DNA of 32,408 nt from Gilliamella sp. App4-10. Its GTDB lineage: Bacteria; Pseudomonadota; Gammaproteobacteria; Enterobacterales; Orbaceae. Location of the stretch: assembly GCF_001690495.1 (NCBI RefSeq), contig NZ_LZGS01000012.1, positions 1 through 32,408 on the forward strand. The letters run 5' to 3'. Shown here in pieces: positions 14,182 through 23,875 of the stretch (positions are counted from its first letter, which is position 1; each line of letters begins with the position of its first letter). A program made the position numbers and the translations under genes. The notes beneath the pieces are model-generated. The model was not told the DNA's origin, searched no databases, and saw only the letters and a list, made by a program, of their open reading frames with translations.

Positions 14182-17028
14182 CTACTTAGCTTTTTGTTTT
14201 TCCAACAAAGGTTTTAAATATTTTCCAGTGAAAGAATGTTTAGATTTAGCAACCTCTTCAGGCGTCCCTTCGGCGATAATTTCTCCCCCACCGTTACCAC
14301 CTTCTGGTCCTAAATCAACAATCCAATCGGCCGTTTTGACCACATCCAAATTATGCTCAATGACAACAATGGTATTCCCCTTATCCCGCAATGAATGCAA
14401 TTGTATGAGTAATTGTTTAACATCAGCAAAATGCAGACCTGTTGTTGGTTCATCTAATATATATAAAGTGCGACCAGTATCTCGCTTAGATAACTCTTTT
14501 GCAAGTTTTACTCGTTGCGCTTCACCTCCCGATAATGTTGTTGCTGACTGACCAATAGTAATATAGGATAACCCTACATCAATCAATGTTTGCAACTTAC
14601 GTGATATCATCGGCACTGCATCAAAAAACTCTCGCCCTTCCTCAACGGTCATATTCAAAATCTCGTTAATAGACTTACCTTTATATTTGATTTCTAAGGT
14701 CTCACGATTATAACGAGCGCCATGACACTGATCACAAGGAACATAAATATCCGGCAAAAAGTGCATTTCAACTTTAATTAAACCATCACCTTGGCAAGCT
14801 TCACATCGCCCACCCTTAACATTAAAACTAAATCGCCCTGGATTATAGCCTCGTGCACGGGATTCTGGTACACCAGCATAAAGTTCACGGATAGAAGTAA
14901 AAAATCCCGTATAAGTAGCAGGATTAGAACGTGGTGTCCGCCCGATTGGACTTTGGTCAATCGCAATGACCTTATCAAAATGGTTAAGCCCTTTAATAGC
15001 TTGATATGGCGCTATTTCAGTTTTTTCGGCACCATTGAGTTCGTTTTGGGCTAGTGGATATAAGGTATCATTAATTAAGGTTGATTTCCCTGAGCCCGAT
15101 ACACCAGTAATACAAGTAAATAATCCAACTGGAATATTTAATGTCACATCTTTAAGATTATTGCCCGTTGCGCCAATAAGTGATAATATTTTTTGCTTAT
15201 CAACTTTGGTGCGAATAGTTGGAACTTCTATTTTTTCTTTACCAGATAAATATCGGCCTGTTAAAGATTTTTTACATGCCATGATCTGTTTAGGTGTACC
15301 TTGTGCAACGACTTCACCACCATGTACACCTGCACCAGGGCCAATATCAATCACATAATCGGCAGACATGATAGCTTCTTCATCATGTTCAACCACAATA
15401 ACCGTATTACCTAAATCACGTAAATGCGTTAAAGTGCCAATCAGTCGAGTGTTATCACGTTGATGCAATCCGATAGAAGGCTCATCAAGCACATACATCA
15501 CTCCAACCAGTCCAGCGCCAATTTGGCTTGCTAATCGAATACGCTGTGCTTCGCCACCTGATAGGGTTTCAGCAGAACGAGACAGCGTTAAATAATTCAG
15601 TCCAACATTAATTAAAAATTGTAAACGATCGTTAATCTCTTTCAAGATTTTTTCGGCAATTTGAGCTCTTTGCCCACTCAATGTCAACTTATCAAAAAAA
15701 TCCTTAGCCTGCTGAGTACTTAAATCACTAATTGTTGGTAGATTTGTATCATTAATAAATACATTTCTTGCTGCTGTACATAACCTTGAGCCACCGCAAC
15801 AAGGGCACGGTCGATGGCTAATATATTTTGCTAGCTCTTCGCGGATAGTTTGTGATTCAGTTTCTTTATAGCGACGAGCTAAATTATTAATAATTCCTTC
15901 AAATGGGTGTTTACGTTTAACCACATCACCGCGATCGTTTGAATAAACAAACTGAATTTCGGTCTTACCTGATCCATTTAATAAAATATCTTTTATCTTT
16001 CCAGGTAATTTTTCATACGGTTTATCAATATCAAATTTATAATGCTCCGCTAATGATTTTAGCATCTGAAAATAGTAAAAGTTGCGACGATCCCAACCTT
16101 TAATCGCACCCGCAGCTAATGAAACTTCTGGCATTTGCACAATACGTTTTTGATCAAAATATTGCTGCACGCCCAAACCGTCACATTCAGGACATGCGCC
16201 AGCTGGATTATTAAATGAAAATAATCGCGGCTCTAACTCTGAAATACTGTAACCACAAATTGGGCAAGCAAAATTAGCCGAAAACAAATATTCTTCAGCT
16301 TGAGGATCATCCAAATTGGCTACTTTAACAATTCCATTAGTAATTGAAAGCACGGTTTCAATCGACTCGGCCAAACGAAGCTTTAAATCGTCACGAATAC
16401 GAAAACGGTCAACAACAACCTCAATGGTATGCTTTTTTTGCAGTTCAAGAATAGGGGGATCAGAAAGATCATAAACATCACCATCTACTCTAACTCGTAT
16501 ATAACCACTAGCCGCTAGTTGCTCAAACAGTTTAACAAATTCACCTTTACGTTCAATAACCACAGGAGCAAGTAGCATATAACGATTTTCAGTAGGTAAT
16601 CCCATAATACTATCGACCATTTGTGACACCGTTTGTGCTGCTAATGGTAAATGATGATTTGGGCAGCGCGGCTCACCAATTCGGGCAAAAAGCAACCGTA
16701 AGTAATCATAAATTTCAGTGATGGTTCCAACTGTCGAGCGAGGATTATGTGAAGTCGATTTTTGCTCGATCGAAATAGCTGGCGATAAACCTTCAATATG
16801 ATCTACATCAGGTTTTTCCATCAATGATAAAAACTGGCGAGCATATGCCGACAACGATTCAACATAACGTCGTTGCCCTTCAGCATACAGAGTATCAAAT
16901 GCTAACGAAGATTTACCCGATCCTGAAAGCCCAGTAATAACAACTAGTTTATCTCTTGGAATAGTTACATTTATGTTTTTAAGATTGTGTGTTCGTGCAC
17001 CACGAATATCGATATCTTTGATTGACAT
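14182..17028 (-). CDS. uvrA: Excinuclease ABC subunit A (UvrA)
   Basis: UvrA is the damage-sensing ATPase of nucleotide excision repair and hands DNA to UvrB. The 948-residue protein has two ABC ATPase halves. The N-terminal Walker A is TGLSGSGKS (about 32-40), preceded by [13 protein letters not shown]. The first zinc site is CPICGY...CPEC, and the first signature is [16 protein letters not shown]. The second half has [10 protein letters not shown], the zinc site CEACQGDG...CDQCHGARY, and [15 protein letters not shown], followed by [12 protein letters not shown] start at the ATG at 17028 ([13 protein letters not shown]), with AGAAGAG just upstream and an E. coli-like beginning. An in-frame start at 17058 would add ten basic residues across the Shine-Dalgarno. 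A LexA box lies over the promoter. Confidence 0.97.
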   Translation of the reverse strand: MSIKDIDIRGARTHNLKNINVTIPRDKLVVITGLSGSGKSSLAFDTLYAEGQRRYVESLSAYARQFLSLMEKPDVDHIEGLSPAISIEQKSTSHNPRSTVGTITEIYDYLRLLFARIGEPRCPNHHLPLAAQTVSQMVDSIMGLPTENRYMLLAPVVIERKGEFVKLFEQLAASGYIRVRVDGDVYDLSDPPILELQKKHTIEVVVDRFRIRDDLKLRLAESIETVLSITNGIVKVANLDDPQAEEYLFSANFACPICGYSISELEPRLFSFNNPAGACPECDGLGVQQYFDQKRIVQMPEVSLAAGAIKGWDRRNFYYFQMLKSLAEHYKFDIDKPYEKLPGKIKDILLNGSGKTEIQFVYSNDRGDVVKRKHPFEGIINNLARRYKETESQTIREELAKYISHRPCPCCGGSRLCTAARNVFINDTNLPTISDLSTQQAKDFFDKLTLSGQRAQIAEKILKEINDRLQFLINVGLNYLTLSRSAETLSGGEAQRIRLASQIGAGLVGVMYVLDEPSIGLHQRDNTRLIGTLTHLRDLGNTVIVVEHDEEAIMSADYVIDIGPGAGVHGGEVVAQGTPKQIMACKKSLTGRYLSGKEKIEVPTIRTKVDKQKILSLIGATGNNLKDVTLNIPVGLFTCITGVSGSGKSTLINDTLYPLAQNELNGAEKTEIAPYQAIKGLNHFDKVIAIDQSPIGRTPRSNPATYTGFFTSIRELYAGVPESRARGYNPGRFSFNVKGGRCEACQGDGLIKVEMHFLPDIYVPCDQCHGARYNRETLEIKYKGKSINEILNMTVEEGREFFDAVPMISRKLQTLIDVGLSYITIGQSATTLSGGEAQRVKLAKELSKRDTGRTLYILDEPTTGLHFADVKQLLIQLHSLRDKGNTIVVIEHNLDVVKTADWIVDLGPEGGNGGGEIIAEGTPEEVAKSKHSFTGKYLKPLLEKQKAK

Positions 17029-17075
17029 AGATCTCTTCTTTTTTGTGTTTTTAAACAAACTGAATAGAAAATTAA

Positions 17076-17091
17076 CTGTATATTATACCAG
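17076..17091 (-). promoter_or_regulatory. LexA (SOS) box over the uvrA promoter
   Basis: On the minus strand CTGGTATAATATACAG matches CTGT-N8-ACAG at 7 of 8 fixed bases. It contains a perfect -10 box TATAAT (17082-17087) with the extended-10 TGG just before it, so LexA would directly cover the core promoter. It lies 47 bp from the uvrA ATG. E. coli uvrA is also LexA-controlled. Confidence 0.75.
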
Positions 17092-17219
17092 TGATATTTG
17101 ATGAAATATACAACTATATAGATGAATCTACTGCTCGACTAATTTTATATTAAAACATAGTCTTTTCTGAAACTTTTTGACAAAAAATCAACTGAAAACA
17201 TTGATTTTTACTAGAACCA

Positions 17220-17245
17220 AAAAACGGCTATCAATAGCCGTTTTT
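17220..17245 (-). terminator. Rho-independent terminator after kdgK
   Basis: AAAAACGGCTA, loop of four, TAGCCGTTTTT is a perfect hairpin with T-runs on both strands, 11 bp past the kdgK stop. Confidence 0.88.
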
Positions 17246-17256
17246 GCAGATTTAAA

Positions 17257-18192
17257 TTAATCCATTAATTTAGGCGTGGCATCAACAGGAATAATTGCAC
17301 CGCGATATTGTATAACCGCACTTGCAACTAAGTGACCTTGTAATGCTGATCGTACTGGATCCCTTCCAGTTAAACGCGCCGCTAAGTAACCCGCAGAAAA
17401 TGAATCACCTGCAGCAGTGGTATCAATCACTTTATATTTTGCTACCCTATTTGCTGGCACCTCAAAACGCCCTTCACTGGATTCAATGATGCAACTATTA
17501 CTGCTGCGTTTAATCACAATTTCCTTGACACCAAAGTTTTTAGTCCTCTCAATTACTTGCTCACAAGATAATTCACCCCATAACAGATCTTCATCATCTA
17601 GAGTTAAAAATGCAATATCCGTAAAACTAAGAATATCAGCATAAACACTACGTGCTAAATCAAGGCTATTCCATAAATGTGGGCGGAAATTATTATCAAA
17701 AATAACTTTACCACCATTAGCTTTAACGCGTTTTAAAAGTTCTAATAATTTAAGGATACTTTCAGCATCTAAAATAGCAATACTAATACCACTTAAATAA
17801 ACATATTCATATTGTGCAATTGTTTGTGTGATACTATCTGTTTGGTTTGTCTTTAACCAATACTTAGCTGCAGCATCACTGCGCCAATAATAAAATGAAC
17901 GTTCACCTAGTTCATCAGTGACAATAGAATAAATGCCAGGCATTTTATCTGGCATTTTCTGCACTAAATTTATTTTAATTTTCTCGTTTTGCCAGCGTTG
18001 TAACATCTCTTGACTAAAAGGGTCGATACCAAGCCCTGTCACATAATGAATAGAAAAATCGTTATTTTTTAGTAATCTAGATAAATAAACAGAAGTGTTA
18101 AGAGTATCCCCTCCAAAGTTAAGATTGGTTGAATTTTGTTTAATCGACAATTCAATCATACACTCGCCAATAATAGCAATTTTTACCGTCAT
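17257..18192 (-). CDS. kdgK: 2-dehydro-3-deoxygluconokinase KdgK
   Basis: This 311-residue PfkB/ribokinase-family enzyme phosphorylates 2-keto-3-deoxygluconate (KDG) to KDPG, which KDPG aldolase then splits. It tracks E. coli KdgK closely: IAIIGECMIELS, NFGGDTLNTSVYLSRL, HYVTGLGIDPFS, SFYYWRSDAAAKYWL, VIFDNNFRPHLW, FLTLDDEDLLWGE, and the ATP/catalytic loop DTTAAGDSFSAGY with Asp263 as base. It ends on VIQYRGAIIPV. The gene lies 14 bp after yhcH on the same strand, and a strong terminator follows. KDG arises from pectin and uronate breakdown, so this pair suggests use of plant or host sugar acids. No KdgR-like palindrome was noticed upstream of the pair. Confidence 0.97.
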   Translation of the reverse strand: MTVKIAIIGECMIELSIKQNSTNLNFGGDTLNTSVYLSRLLKNNDFSIHYVTGLGIDPFSQEMLQRWQNEKIKINLVQKMPDKMPGIYSIVTDELGERSFYYWRSDAAAKYWLKTNQTDSITQTIAQYEYVYLSGISIAILDAESILKLLELLKRVKANGGKVIFDNNFRPHLWNSLDLARSVYADILSFTDIAFLTLDDEDLLWGELSCEQVIERTKNFGVKEIVIKRSSNSCIIESSEGRFEVPANRVAKYKVIDTTAAGDSFSAGYLAARLTGRDPVRSALQGHLVASAVIQYRGAIIPVDATPKLMD

Positions 18193-18206
18193 AGTTTTAC
18201 CTGCCC

Positions 18207-18686
18207 TTATTTTAAATATAAATAATCAAATGCAATTTTTACCACAACTTTCCGAACCGTTACAATTTTGCCATCAATTGTACAAAGCGGTTTATGTACT
18301 TCATGAGGTAAAAATACAATAAAATCGTTCGGTTGTAAAACTAATATGGTTTCTTCATTTGGCGTTTTAATAAAAGCAATATCATTTTCTGTTAATCTAT
18401 CATCTAAAACTTTTGTATATGGCGGTAATGTGCATACAGCCATCCCCTCTTGTCCTTCTAAAACAATTTGAACGTCAATATATTTTTCATGATATTCTGG
18501 ATTTGCTTCGTGGATATGACGCAATGTACTATCAGATAGCATAAAAAACATATTATTGCCGTCAATATCATAACGCCCGACGGGAGTATTACTGTTAACG
18601 TTATCTTTAATATATTCAATTGATTGTTTTATTTTTTCTGGCAGATAAGGAACTAATCCTAAATGATTAATATTACCTATAATCAT
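18207..18686 (-). CDS. YhcH/YjgK/YiaL (DUF386) family protein
   Basis: This 159-residue single-domain protein belongs to the YhcH/TabA/EbgC family of small cupin-like proteins. It shows the family's RYDIDGNNMFFMLS, HEKYIDVQIVLEGQEGM, and metal-site-like LQPNDFIVFLPHEVHKPLC with two conserved His. Several members lie in sialic acid, uronate or beta-galactoside operons, and an anomerase or epimerase role for sugar acids has been suggested. Here it precedes kdgK with a 14-bp gap, so it likely helps feed KDG metabolism. AAGGA lies 9-10 nt before the ATG. Which family member it is cannot be told by eye. Confidence 0.92.
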   Translation of the reverse strand: MIIGNINHLGLVPYLPEKIKQSIEYIKDNVNSNTPVGRYDIDGNNMFFMLSDSTLRHIHEANPEYHEKYIDVQIVLEGQEGMAVCTLPPYTKVLDDRLTENDIAFIKTPNEETILVLQPNDFIVFLPHEVHKPLCTIDGKIVTVRKVVVKIAFDYLYLK

Positions 18687-18833
18687 ACTAAATAATCCTT
18701 AATTTCTTGCTTAATCATAATTACTAATAATCAAATTATTGCTGTAGAAATTCCTTACAACACATTAATTATATTGGTAATGAGTATATACTGAAGTCAA
18801 CAATTTTTGTAGATCACTTAAGTATAGAGACTC

Positions 18834-18859
18834 CTTGCGTTATTTACATTAATTTGAGA
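18834..18859 (+). repeat. 26-bp intergenic repeat, copy B
   Basis: CTTGCGTTATTTAC, AT, then TAATTTGAGA. It matches 7809-7834 at 24 of 26 positions, same orientation. Flanks do not match. Confidence 0.6.
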
Positions 18860-18916
18860 GACAACTGTAATGAATATACATAAAGAACAAAATTAATGTC
18901 TATCACCAACAAGAAA

Positions 18917-18934
18917 TGTGATGATTACATCACA
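18917..18934. promoter_or_regulatory. CRP-like dyad with atypical spacing
   Basis: TGTGATGATTACATCACA carries both CRP half-sites TGTGA and TCACA, but 8 bp apart instead of 6. It lies 231 bp upstream of yhcH-kdgK, a sugar-acid operon where cAMP control would make sense. The spacing makes strong CRP binding doubtful. Confidence 0.3.
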
Positions 18935-19208
18935 AAGAAAAAATAAGGAGTACGATTTGGTTAAATCGTTTTATAATGGATCGCTCAAATATTTATAACA
19001 TACTAAAATAGCTAGATTACAGTTGTTTGTAACATTTACCAGTAACACGAACGTTATAACATGATTAGTTATAAATTAACCGTCTGGTTAACATTGAAAA
19101 ATCTAATGCAAATAAATTAAAGCGACAATCAAAACGCTATAACAACCCCTATCTCAGGAAATGCTACAATTTCATAACCTATATAAGGTATTATAGATAA
19201 GTAACAAT

Positions 19209-19235
19209 CTTTCAATTTTTTGTTGCAATTGAAAG
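19209..19235 (-). terminator. Hairpin downstream of emrE, weak terminator candidate
   Basis: CTTTCAATT and AATTGAAAG form a perfect 9-bp stem around a 9-nt loop, 28 bp beyond the emrE stop. The stem is AT-rich and lacks a proper T-run on the minus strand, so it may only stabilise an RNA end. Confidence 0.35.
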
Positions 19236-19263
19236 TTTATTATAAAATTTACTTATTTAAATT

Positions 19264-19596
19264 TTAATGTCCAGACACTTTCGAAAATAGATTAATAATC
19301 ACGACACCAAACATGATAAATCCCATGCCTATTAACGCAGCTAGATCCAAAGTTTGTTTTAAAAAGATCCATGCAATTAAACTAATTAATACAATGCCGA
19401 TTCCAGACCAAATCGCATATGCAATACCAACAGGAATTGTTTTTAATACTAACGAAAGAAGATAAAATGACGCACTATAACCAATAATGGTGATGCTAGA
19501 GTAAATAAGATTGGTGAAACCACTCGATAGTTTTAACGAAGATGTTGCTATCACTTCACAAATAATTGCAAAAAATAGTAATAAATATGAGTTCAT
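19264..19596 (-). CDS. emrE: Small multidrug resistance efflux pump EmrE
   Basis: This 110-residue protein has four membrane helices and matches E. coli EmrE along its length, with nearly equal size. The essential membrane Glu14 is present in [17 protein letters not shown]2-3 carry [39 protein letters not shown], including the GVGIVL-like dimer motif in TM4-adjacent form and the conserved Tyr/Trp that line the drug site. The end [11 protein letters not shown] also fits. EmrE is an antiparallel dimer that swaps protons for lipophilic cations such as quaternary ammonium compounds. SugE/Gdx-type guanidinium exporters are related, but the EmrE-like LKLSSGF and [13 protein letters not shown] segments favour EmrE. 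Single-gene unit. Confidence 0.92.
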   Translation of the reverse strand: MNSYLLLFFAIICEVIATSSLKLSSGFTNLIYSSITIIGYSASFYLLSLVLKTIPVGIAYAIWSGIGIVLISLIAWIFLKQTLDLAALIGMGFIMFGVVIINLFSKVSGH

Positions 19597-19792
19597 CTTA
19601 ATGCCTATAGTCGTTAGCTTAAAAAAGCTAATTATCTAAAGTTAACGCTAAAAACTTAGATTAATCAACTTTAATTAACAGTATAAATGTTAATAGATAT
19701 AACCAATATTTTCGTTGCCTTATTTTTACATCATTAATTATGACCGACAGGTAAAATAGATAGCTATTAACGCATGAAAAGGGAGATATTTA

Positions 19793-19868
19793 TGGTGGGT
19801 TGTGAGGGGATCGAACCCGCGACCAATTGATTAAGAGTCAACTGCTCTACCGACTGAGCTAACAACCC
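19793..19868 (-). tRNA. tRNA-Lys (anticodon CUU)
   Basis: On the minus strand the 76-nt sequence begins GGGTTGTTAGCTCAGTCGGT and ends with an encoded CCA. The anticodon stem TTGA/TCAA encloses the loop CTCTTAA, giving anticodon CTT. The acceptor GGGTTGT pairs with ACAACCC, the discriminator is A, and the T-arm has GGTTCGATCC. It closely matches E. coli tRNA-Lys apart from the anticodon. A CUU species reads AAG, which is rare in such AT-rich genomes, where UUU is the main one. Confidence 0.96.
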
Positions 19869-19946
19869 ACTGAAATATTTTAGTCTATTTTATATAAATT
19901 TAATTAATAATGCAAATAATCAATCTAATTTTATTTTTTAATAATT

Positions 19947-19960
19947 TTGATGTAAATCTC
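19947..19960 (+). promoter_or_regulatory. Candidate FNR site upstream of ompW
   Basis: TTGAT-GTAA-ATCTC matches TTGAT-N4-ATCAA at 8 of 10 fixed bases, 137 bp before the ompW ATG. E. coli ompW is FNR-regulated. Such matches arise easily by chance in AT-rich DNA. Confidence 0.25.
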
Positions 19961-20096
19961 AGAAATATCAAATCTAATATTGTAATATTGATAAAATAAA
20001 TCGATTATACAAACCAATTGTACTTACTCTAGCTTTAGTTAAAATTTTTTGTTAATAAATAAAACTATAAATCATAGTTAAATTTTGGAGATTAAA

Positions 20097-20768
20097 ATGA
20101 AAATATTATCAATTACAATGCTTATCTCAATGGGATTAGCAAGTTCTGTAGCTTATGCACATACTGCAAATGACATTATTGTCCGTGGTGGACCTGTTTA
20201 TGTTCACCCTCAAGATAAAAGTGATCATGTTAAAGTAGGCGGAGCCAAAAGTGATCTAAAAGCAAAAGCCGATAACGATACACAACTTGGATTAAATTTC
20301 CAATATATGGTGACCGATAATATTGGTGTCGAACTGTTAGCTGCAACACCTTTTAGCCATCAGGTTAAGTTAGGTGGGGGCAATTCAACGGGACTTTCTG
20401 GTGCTCATTTAGGTAAAATTAAACATCTACCACCAACATTAAGTGCTGTTTGGTATCCACTTGATTCACAATATGAGCTACAACCCTATGTTGGAATGGG
20501 TATTAACTATACCTTCTTTTTTGATGAAAAACTTAGTGGTGAAGCCAAAAAAGCGGGATTCCATGGCTTAGATCTGGATAGTTCTTGGGGCTGGGCAGCA
20601 CAAGTCGGTGCTGATTATACTTTAAATGACAATTGGCTTTTGAATGCTCAAATCCGTTATATTGATATTGAGACTAAAGCAACAACCCATTTAGGCAATA
20701 CTAAAGTTACCGCTAATTATAAGCTTGATCCATGGGTTGCCATGATTGGTGTGGGTTATAAATTTTAA
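20097..20768 (+). CDS. ompW: OmpW-family outer-membrane protein
   Basis: I start at the ATG at 20097, 6 nt after GGAG; the TTG at 20085 in the same frame overlaps that site and is unlikely. The 223-residue product has a signal peptide (MKILSITMLISMGLASSVAYA) cut after Ala-Tyr-Ala. The mature protein fits an eight-stranded OmpW barrel, with DIIVRGGPVYVHP, DNIGVELLAATPF, HLPPTLSAVWYPL, LQPYVGMGINYTFFFDE, and the C-terminal strand DPWVAMIGVGYKF. The final Phe is the usual outer-membrane assembly signal. OmpW forms a narrow channel for small hydrophobic molecules. It is a single-gene unit with a strong terminator shared with valS. Confidence 0.93.
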   Translation: MKILSITMLISMGLASSVAYAHTANDIIVRGGPVYVHPQDKSDHVKVGGAKSDLKAKADNDTQLGLNFQYMVTDNIGVELLAATPFSHQVKLGGGNSTGLSGAHLGKIKHLPPTLSAVWYPLDSQYELQPYVGMGINYTFFFDEKLSGEAKKAGFHGLDLDSSWGWAAQVGADYTLNDNWLLNAQIRYIDIETKATTHLGNTKVTANYKLDPWVAMIGVGYKF

Positions 20769-20780
20769 ATTAGCAAACAA

Positions 20781-20806
20781 AAAAACCTCTCAAACGAGAG
20801 GTTTTT
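20781..20806. terminator. Bidirectional terminator between ompW and valS
   Basis: AAAAACCTCTC, loop AAAC, GAGAGGTTTTT is a perfect 11-bp hairpin with T-runs on both strands. It lies 12 bp after the ompW stop and 10 bp after the convergent valS stop. Confidence 0.92.
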
Positions 20807-20816
20807 ATTACGAAGA

Positions 20817-23675
20817 TTAAAGATTTTTTATGGCAACATACTGCTCTTGCAGTTTGGCTTTATCATCAATATAACCTTGTTGTTTTTCTTTTTCTTTAGC
20901 AACTACTGCTGCTGGTGCTTTATCGACAAAGCTGGCATTAGACAGTTTATTTTCAATACGAGAAATTTCACCATTGATGCGTTCAATTTCTTTTTCTAAA
21001 CGCGCAAGTTCGTTTTCTTTATTGATTAATCCAGCCATTGGGATTAGCAACTCGGCGCCATCAACCAGTTTTGTGACCGATAATGGTCCAGTTTCACCAT
21101 CATCAAGTAAAACAATTTCAGACAATCTTGCTAATGATTCAATAAAATTGATGTTATCAGCGATGATTCGATGTACCGTTGGAGAGCCTTTTCGAATCAA
21201 TAATTGTAGTGGTTTACTTGGCGCAATATTCATTTCGGCACGTATGTTTCGTACGGCAATCACGACATCTTTTATCCAATTAATATCAGCTACTGCTTGA
21301 TCATTTGAATGCTGTTCATCAAAAGCAGGCATTGGCTGTAACATGATGGTGTCAGCGGTTATATTCATTAAGCCTTTTACATTTTGCCAAATTGCTTCGG
21401 TTATAAATGGAATAATCGGGTGCGCAAGACGTAATAGAGCTTCTAATACCGTAATTAACGTATGGCGAGCTGCGCGTTGCTGTGACGGTTCGCCATTGGC
21501 TAAAATGGATTTGGTTAGTTCTAAATACCAGTCACAGAATTGATTCCATGTGAACTCATATAAAATATTAGCTGCTAAATCAAAACGATAAGTATCAAAT
21601 GCGTCTCGATAAGCTTTAATGGTTTGATTAAATTCGGCTAAAATCCATTTATCTGCTAAAGAATAATCTAAATCCCCGCCTTTAAAGCCACAATCATGCC
21701 CTTCTGTATTCATCAGCACATAGCGGCTAGCATTCCAAAGTTTATTACAGAAATTACGATAACCTTCTAAGCGTTTTAAATCCCAATTAATATCACGTCC
21801 AGTTGAGGCTAACGCTGCTAAAGTAAAGCGTAGCGCATCAGTACCGTGCGCCTCAATACCATTAGGGAACTGTTTTTGAGTGCGTTTAGCAATTTTTTCA
21901 GCTAATTGAGGCTGCATCATATTGCCTGTTCGTTTTTCTAATAAAGCTGGCAGCGAAATACCGTCAATCATATCTAAAGGATCGATAACGTTTCCTTTAG
22001 ATTTAGACATTTTCTGCCCTTCTTCATCACGAATTAAACCTGTGACATACACCGTTTTAAAAGGAACTTGCGGTTTACCATGTTCATCTTTAATAAAGTG
22101 CATGGTCATCATGATCATTCTAGCTACCCAGAAGAAAATGATATCAAAACCAGTTACGAGCACATTGGTTGGATGGAAGGTGGCTAAATCATCAGTATTA
22201 TTCGGCCAACCTAACGTTGAAAATGTCCAAAGCGCAGACGAAAACCAAGTATCCAGCACATCTTCATCTTGCGATAATTCAATATCATTCGATAGATTAT
22301 TCTCGCGTCGCACTTCTGCTTCGTCACGGCCAACATAAACATTACCTTGTTTATCATACCAAGCCGGAATACGATGTCCCCACCATAATTGACGTGAAAT
22401 ACACCAATCTTGAATATCATTCATCCAAGAAAAATACATATTTTCATACTGTTTTGGTACAAATTGGATATCACCATTTTTTACTGCATCAATAGCTGGC
22501 TCGGCAAGCACTTTTGCTCGCACATACCATTGATCGGTTAACATAGGTTCGATCACAACGCCACCACGATCACCATATGGAACGGTCAAATCATGCGGTT
22601 CGATTTTTTCTAAAATACCCAATGATTCGCATTCTGCAACGACTGCTTTACGCGCTGCAAAACGTTCTAGATTCTGGAATTGAGCCGGAATGGTTGATTC
22701 GTAAGCCCTGCTTGGTTCACCATTAGTATCAAATACTTCAGCTTGCTGACGAATATCCCCATCAAACGTTAAAATGTTGATCATTGGTAATTGATGACGT
22801 CGCCCAACTTCATAATCATTAAAATCATGCGCAGGGGTGATTTTTACGCATCCAGTACCTTTGGTCATGTCGGCATGTTCATCACCCACAATTGGAATAC
22901 GGCGGTTAACAAATGGTAATATGACAAATTGACCAATCAGATCTTTATAGCGAGGATCTTCAGGATTCACCGCAACCCCTGTATCCCCAAATAAGGTTTC
23001 AGGACGAGTAGTTGCCACAACTAAATAATCTTTGCCGTCGGCTGTTTTAGCCCCATCAGCTAACGGATAACGTAAATGCCACATTGAACCTTTAACTTCG
23101 CGGTTTTCAACTTCAAGATCAGAAATAGCTGTACGTAGTTTTGGATCCCAATTGACTAAACGTTTACCACGATAGATGAGATTTTCTTGATATAATCTCA
23201 CGAAAACTTCTTTTACTGCATTTGATAGACCTTCATCCATGGTGAAGCGTTCGCGATCCCAATCAACCGAATCCCCTAAGCGACGCATTTGCTTAGTAAT
23301 GCTACCGCCTGATTCGGCTTTCCATTGCCAAATCTTGTCAATAAAAGCATCACGCCCATAATCATGGCGTGTTTTATTTTCTTCAGCCGCAATTTTGCGC
23401 TCTACCACCATTTGCGTTGCAATACCGGCATGATCGGTACCCGATTGCCACAAGGTATTATTACCTTGCATACGATGATAACGAATTAATGCATCCATAA
23501 TGGTTTGCTGAAAAGCATGCCCCATATGTAAACTACCTGTCACATTCGGTGGTGGAATGGCAATACAATAACTTGGCTGTGATTTGTCACCATTGGGTTT
23601 GAAATAACCACTTTCTTCCCAATGCTTATAAATAGGTTGTTCGATTTCTTGTGGATTGTAAGTCGTATTTTTCAT
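20817..23675 (-). CDS. valS: Valyl-tRNA synthetase
   Basis: This 952-residue class I synthetase charges tRNA-Val. The HIGH-type motif is [15 protein letters not shown] (about 42-56) and the KMSKS motif is [16 protein letters not shown]. The editing domain between them includes [18 protein letters not shown] and the characteristic [21 protein letters not shown]. After the catalytic core come the anticodon-binding helices ([42 protein letters not shown]) and a C-terminal coiled coil ([20 protein letters not shown]) that contacts tRNA. Length is the same as in E. coli. holC, which precedes valS in E. coli, is absent here. A tRNA-Val(GAC) gene lies at 31425. Confidence 0.98.
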   Translation of the reverse strand: MKNTTYNPQEIEQPIYKHWEESGYFKPNGDKSQPSYCIAIPPPNVTGSLHMGHAFQQTIMDALIRYHRMQGNNTLWQSGTDHAGIATQMVVERKIAAEENKTRHDYGRDAFIDKIWQWKAESGGSITKQMRRLGDSVDWDRERFTMDEGLSNAVKEVFVRLYQENLIYRGKRLVNWDPKLRTAISDLEVENREVKGSMWHLRYPLADGAKTADGKDYLVVATTRPETLFGDTGVAVNPEDPRYKDLIGQFVILPFVNRRIPIVGDEHADMTKGTGCVKITPAHDFNDYEVGRRHQLPMINILTFDGDIRQQAEVFDTNGEPSRAYESTIPAQFQNLERFAARKAVVAECESLGILEKIEPHDLTVPYGDRGGVVIEPMLTDQWYVRAKVLAEPAIDAVKNGDIQFVPKQYENMYFSWMNDIQDWCISRQLWWGHRIPAWYDKQGNVYVGRDEAEVRRENNLSNDIELSQDEDVLDTWFSSALWTFSTLGWPNNTDDLATFHPTNVLVTGFDIIFFWVARMIMMTMHFIKDEHGKPQVPFKTVYVTGLIRDEEGQKMSKSKGNVIDPLDMIDGISLPALLEKRTGNMMQPQLAEKIAKRTQKQFPNGIEAHGTDALRFTLAALASTGRDINWDLKRLEGYRNFCNKLWNASRYVLMNTEGHDCGFKGGDLDYSLADKWILAEFNQTIKAYRDAFDTYRFDLAANILYEFTWNQFCDWYLELTKSILANGEPSQQRAARHTLITVLEALLRLAHPIIPFITEAIWQNVKGLMNITADTIMLQPMPAFDEQHSNDQAVADINWIKDVVIAVRNIRAEMNIAPSKPLQLLIRKGSPTVHRIIADNINFIESLARLSEIVLLDDGETGPLSVTKLVDGAELLIPMAGLINKENELARLEKEIERINGEISRIENKLSNASFVDKAPAAVVAKEKEKQQGYIDDKAKLQEQYVAIKNL

Positions 23676-23814
23676 AATTAATGCATAAATCCTGATTTAA
23701 GGCATAAAATGATTATTATTCTACAGTAAAATAGTCAAACAATAAATTGCCATAATAATAAACTCATTGATTTAATCTACTTTTAAATAATTTTAATAAT
23801 ACGATGAATAATAC

Positions 23815-23846
23815 AAAAAAATCACCTTGAATTAAGCGATCTTTTT
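23815..23846 (-). terminator. Candidate terminator after panC
   Basis: On the minus strand ATCGCTT pairs with AAGGTGAT (two wobble pairs) around a short loop, with A-runs before and seven T after, about 30 bp past the panC stop. A second small hairpin (CACTAT/ATAGTG, 23850-23868) lies between. Confidence 0.55.
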
Positions 23847-23875
23847 GTCACTATTACTAAAAATAGTGTTTATAA

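Larger units (their letters stand above)
18687..19263. other. 577-bp gap upstream of yhcH-kdgK, no gene seen
   Basis: It should hold the yhcH-kdgK promoter. I see the second copy of the 26-bp repeat (18834-18859), a dyad TGTGATGATTACATCACA (18917-18934) and a hairpin with 9-bp arms at 19209-19235 beyond emrE. AAGGAG near 18946 is followed only by very short frames. Confidence 0.55.

Noticed and set aside
14165-15358. Several plus-strand ORFs of 87-128 residues opposite uvrA
   Set aside because: They are antisense shadows of a well-conserved uvrA, with unnatural composition and no Shine-Dalgarno.
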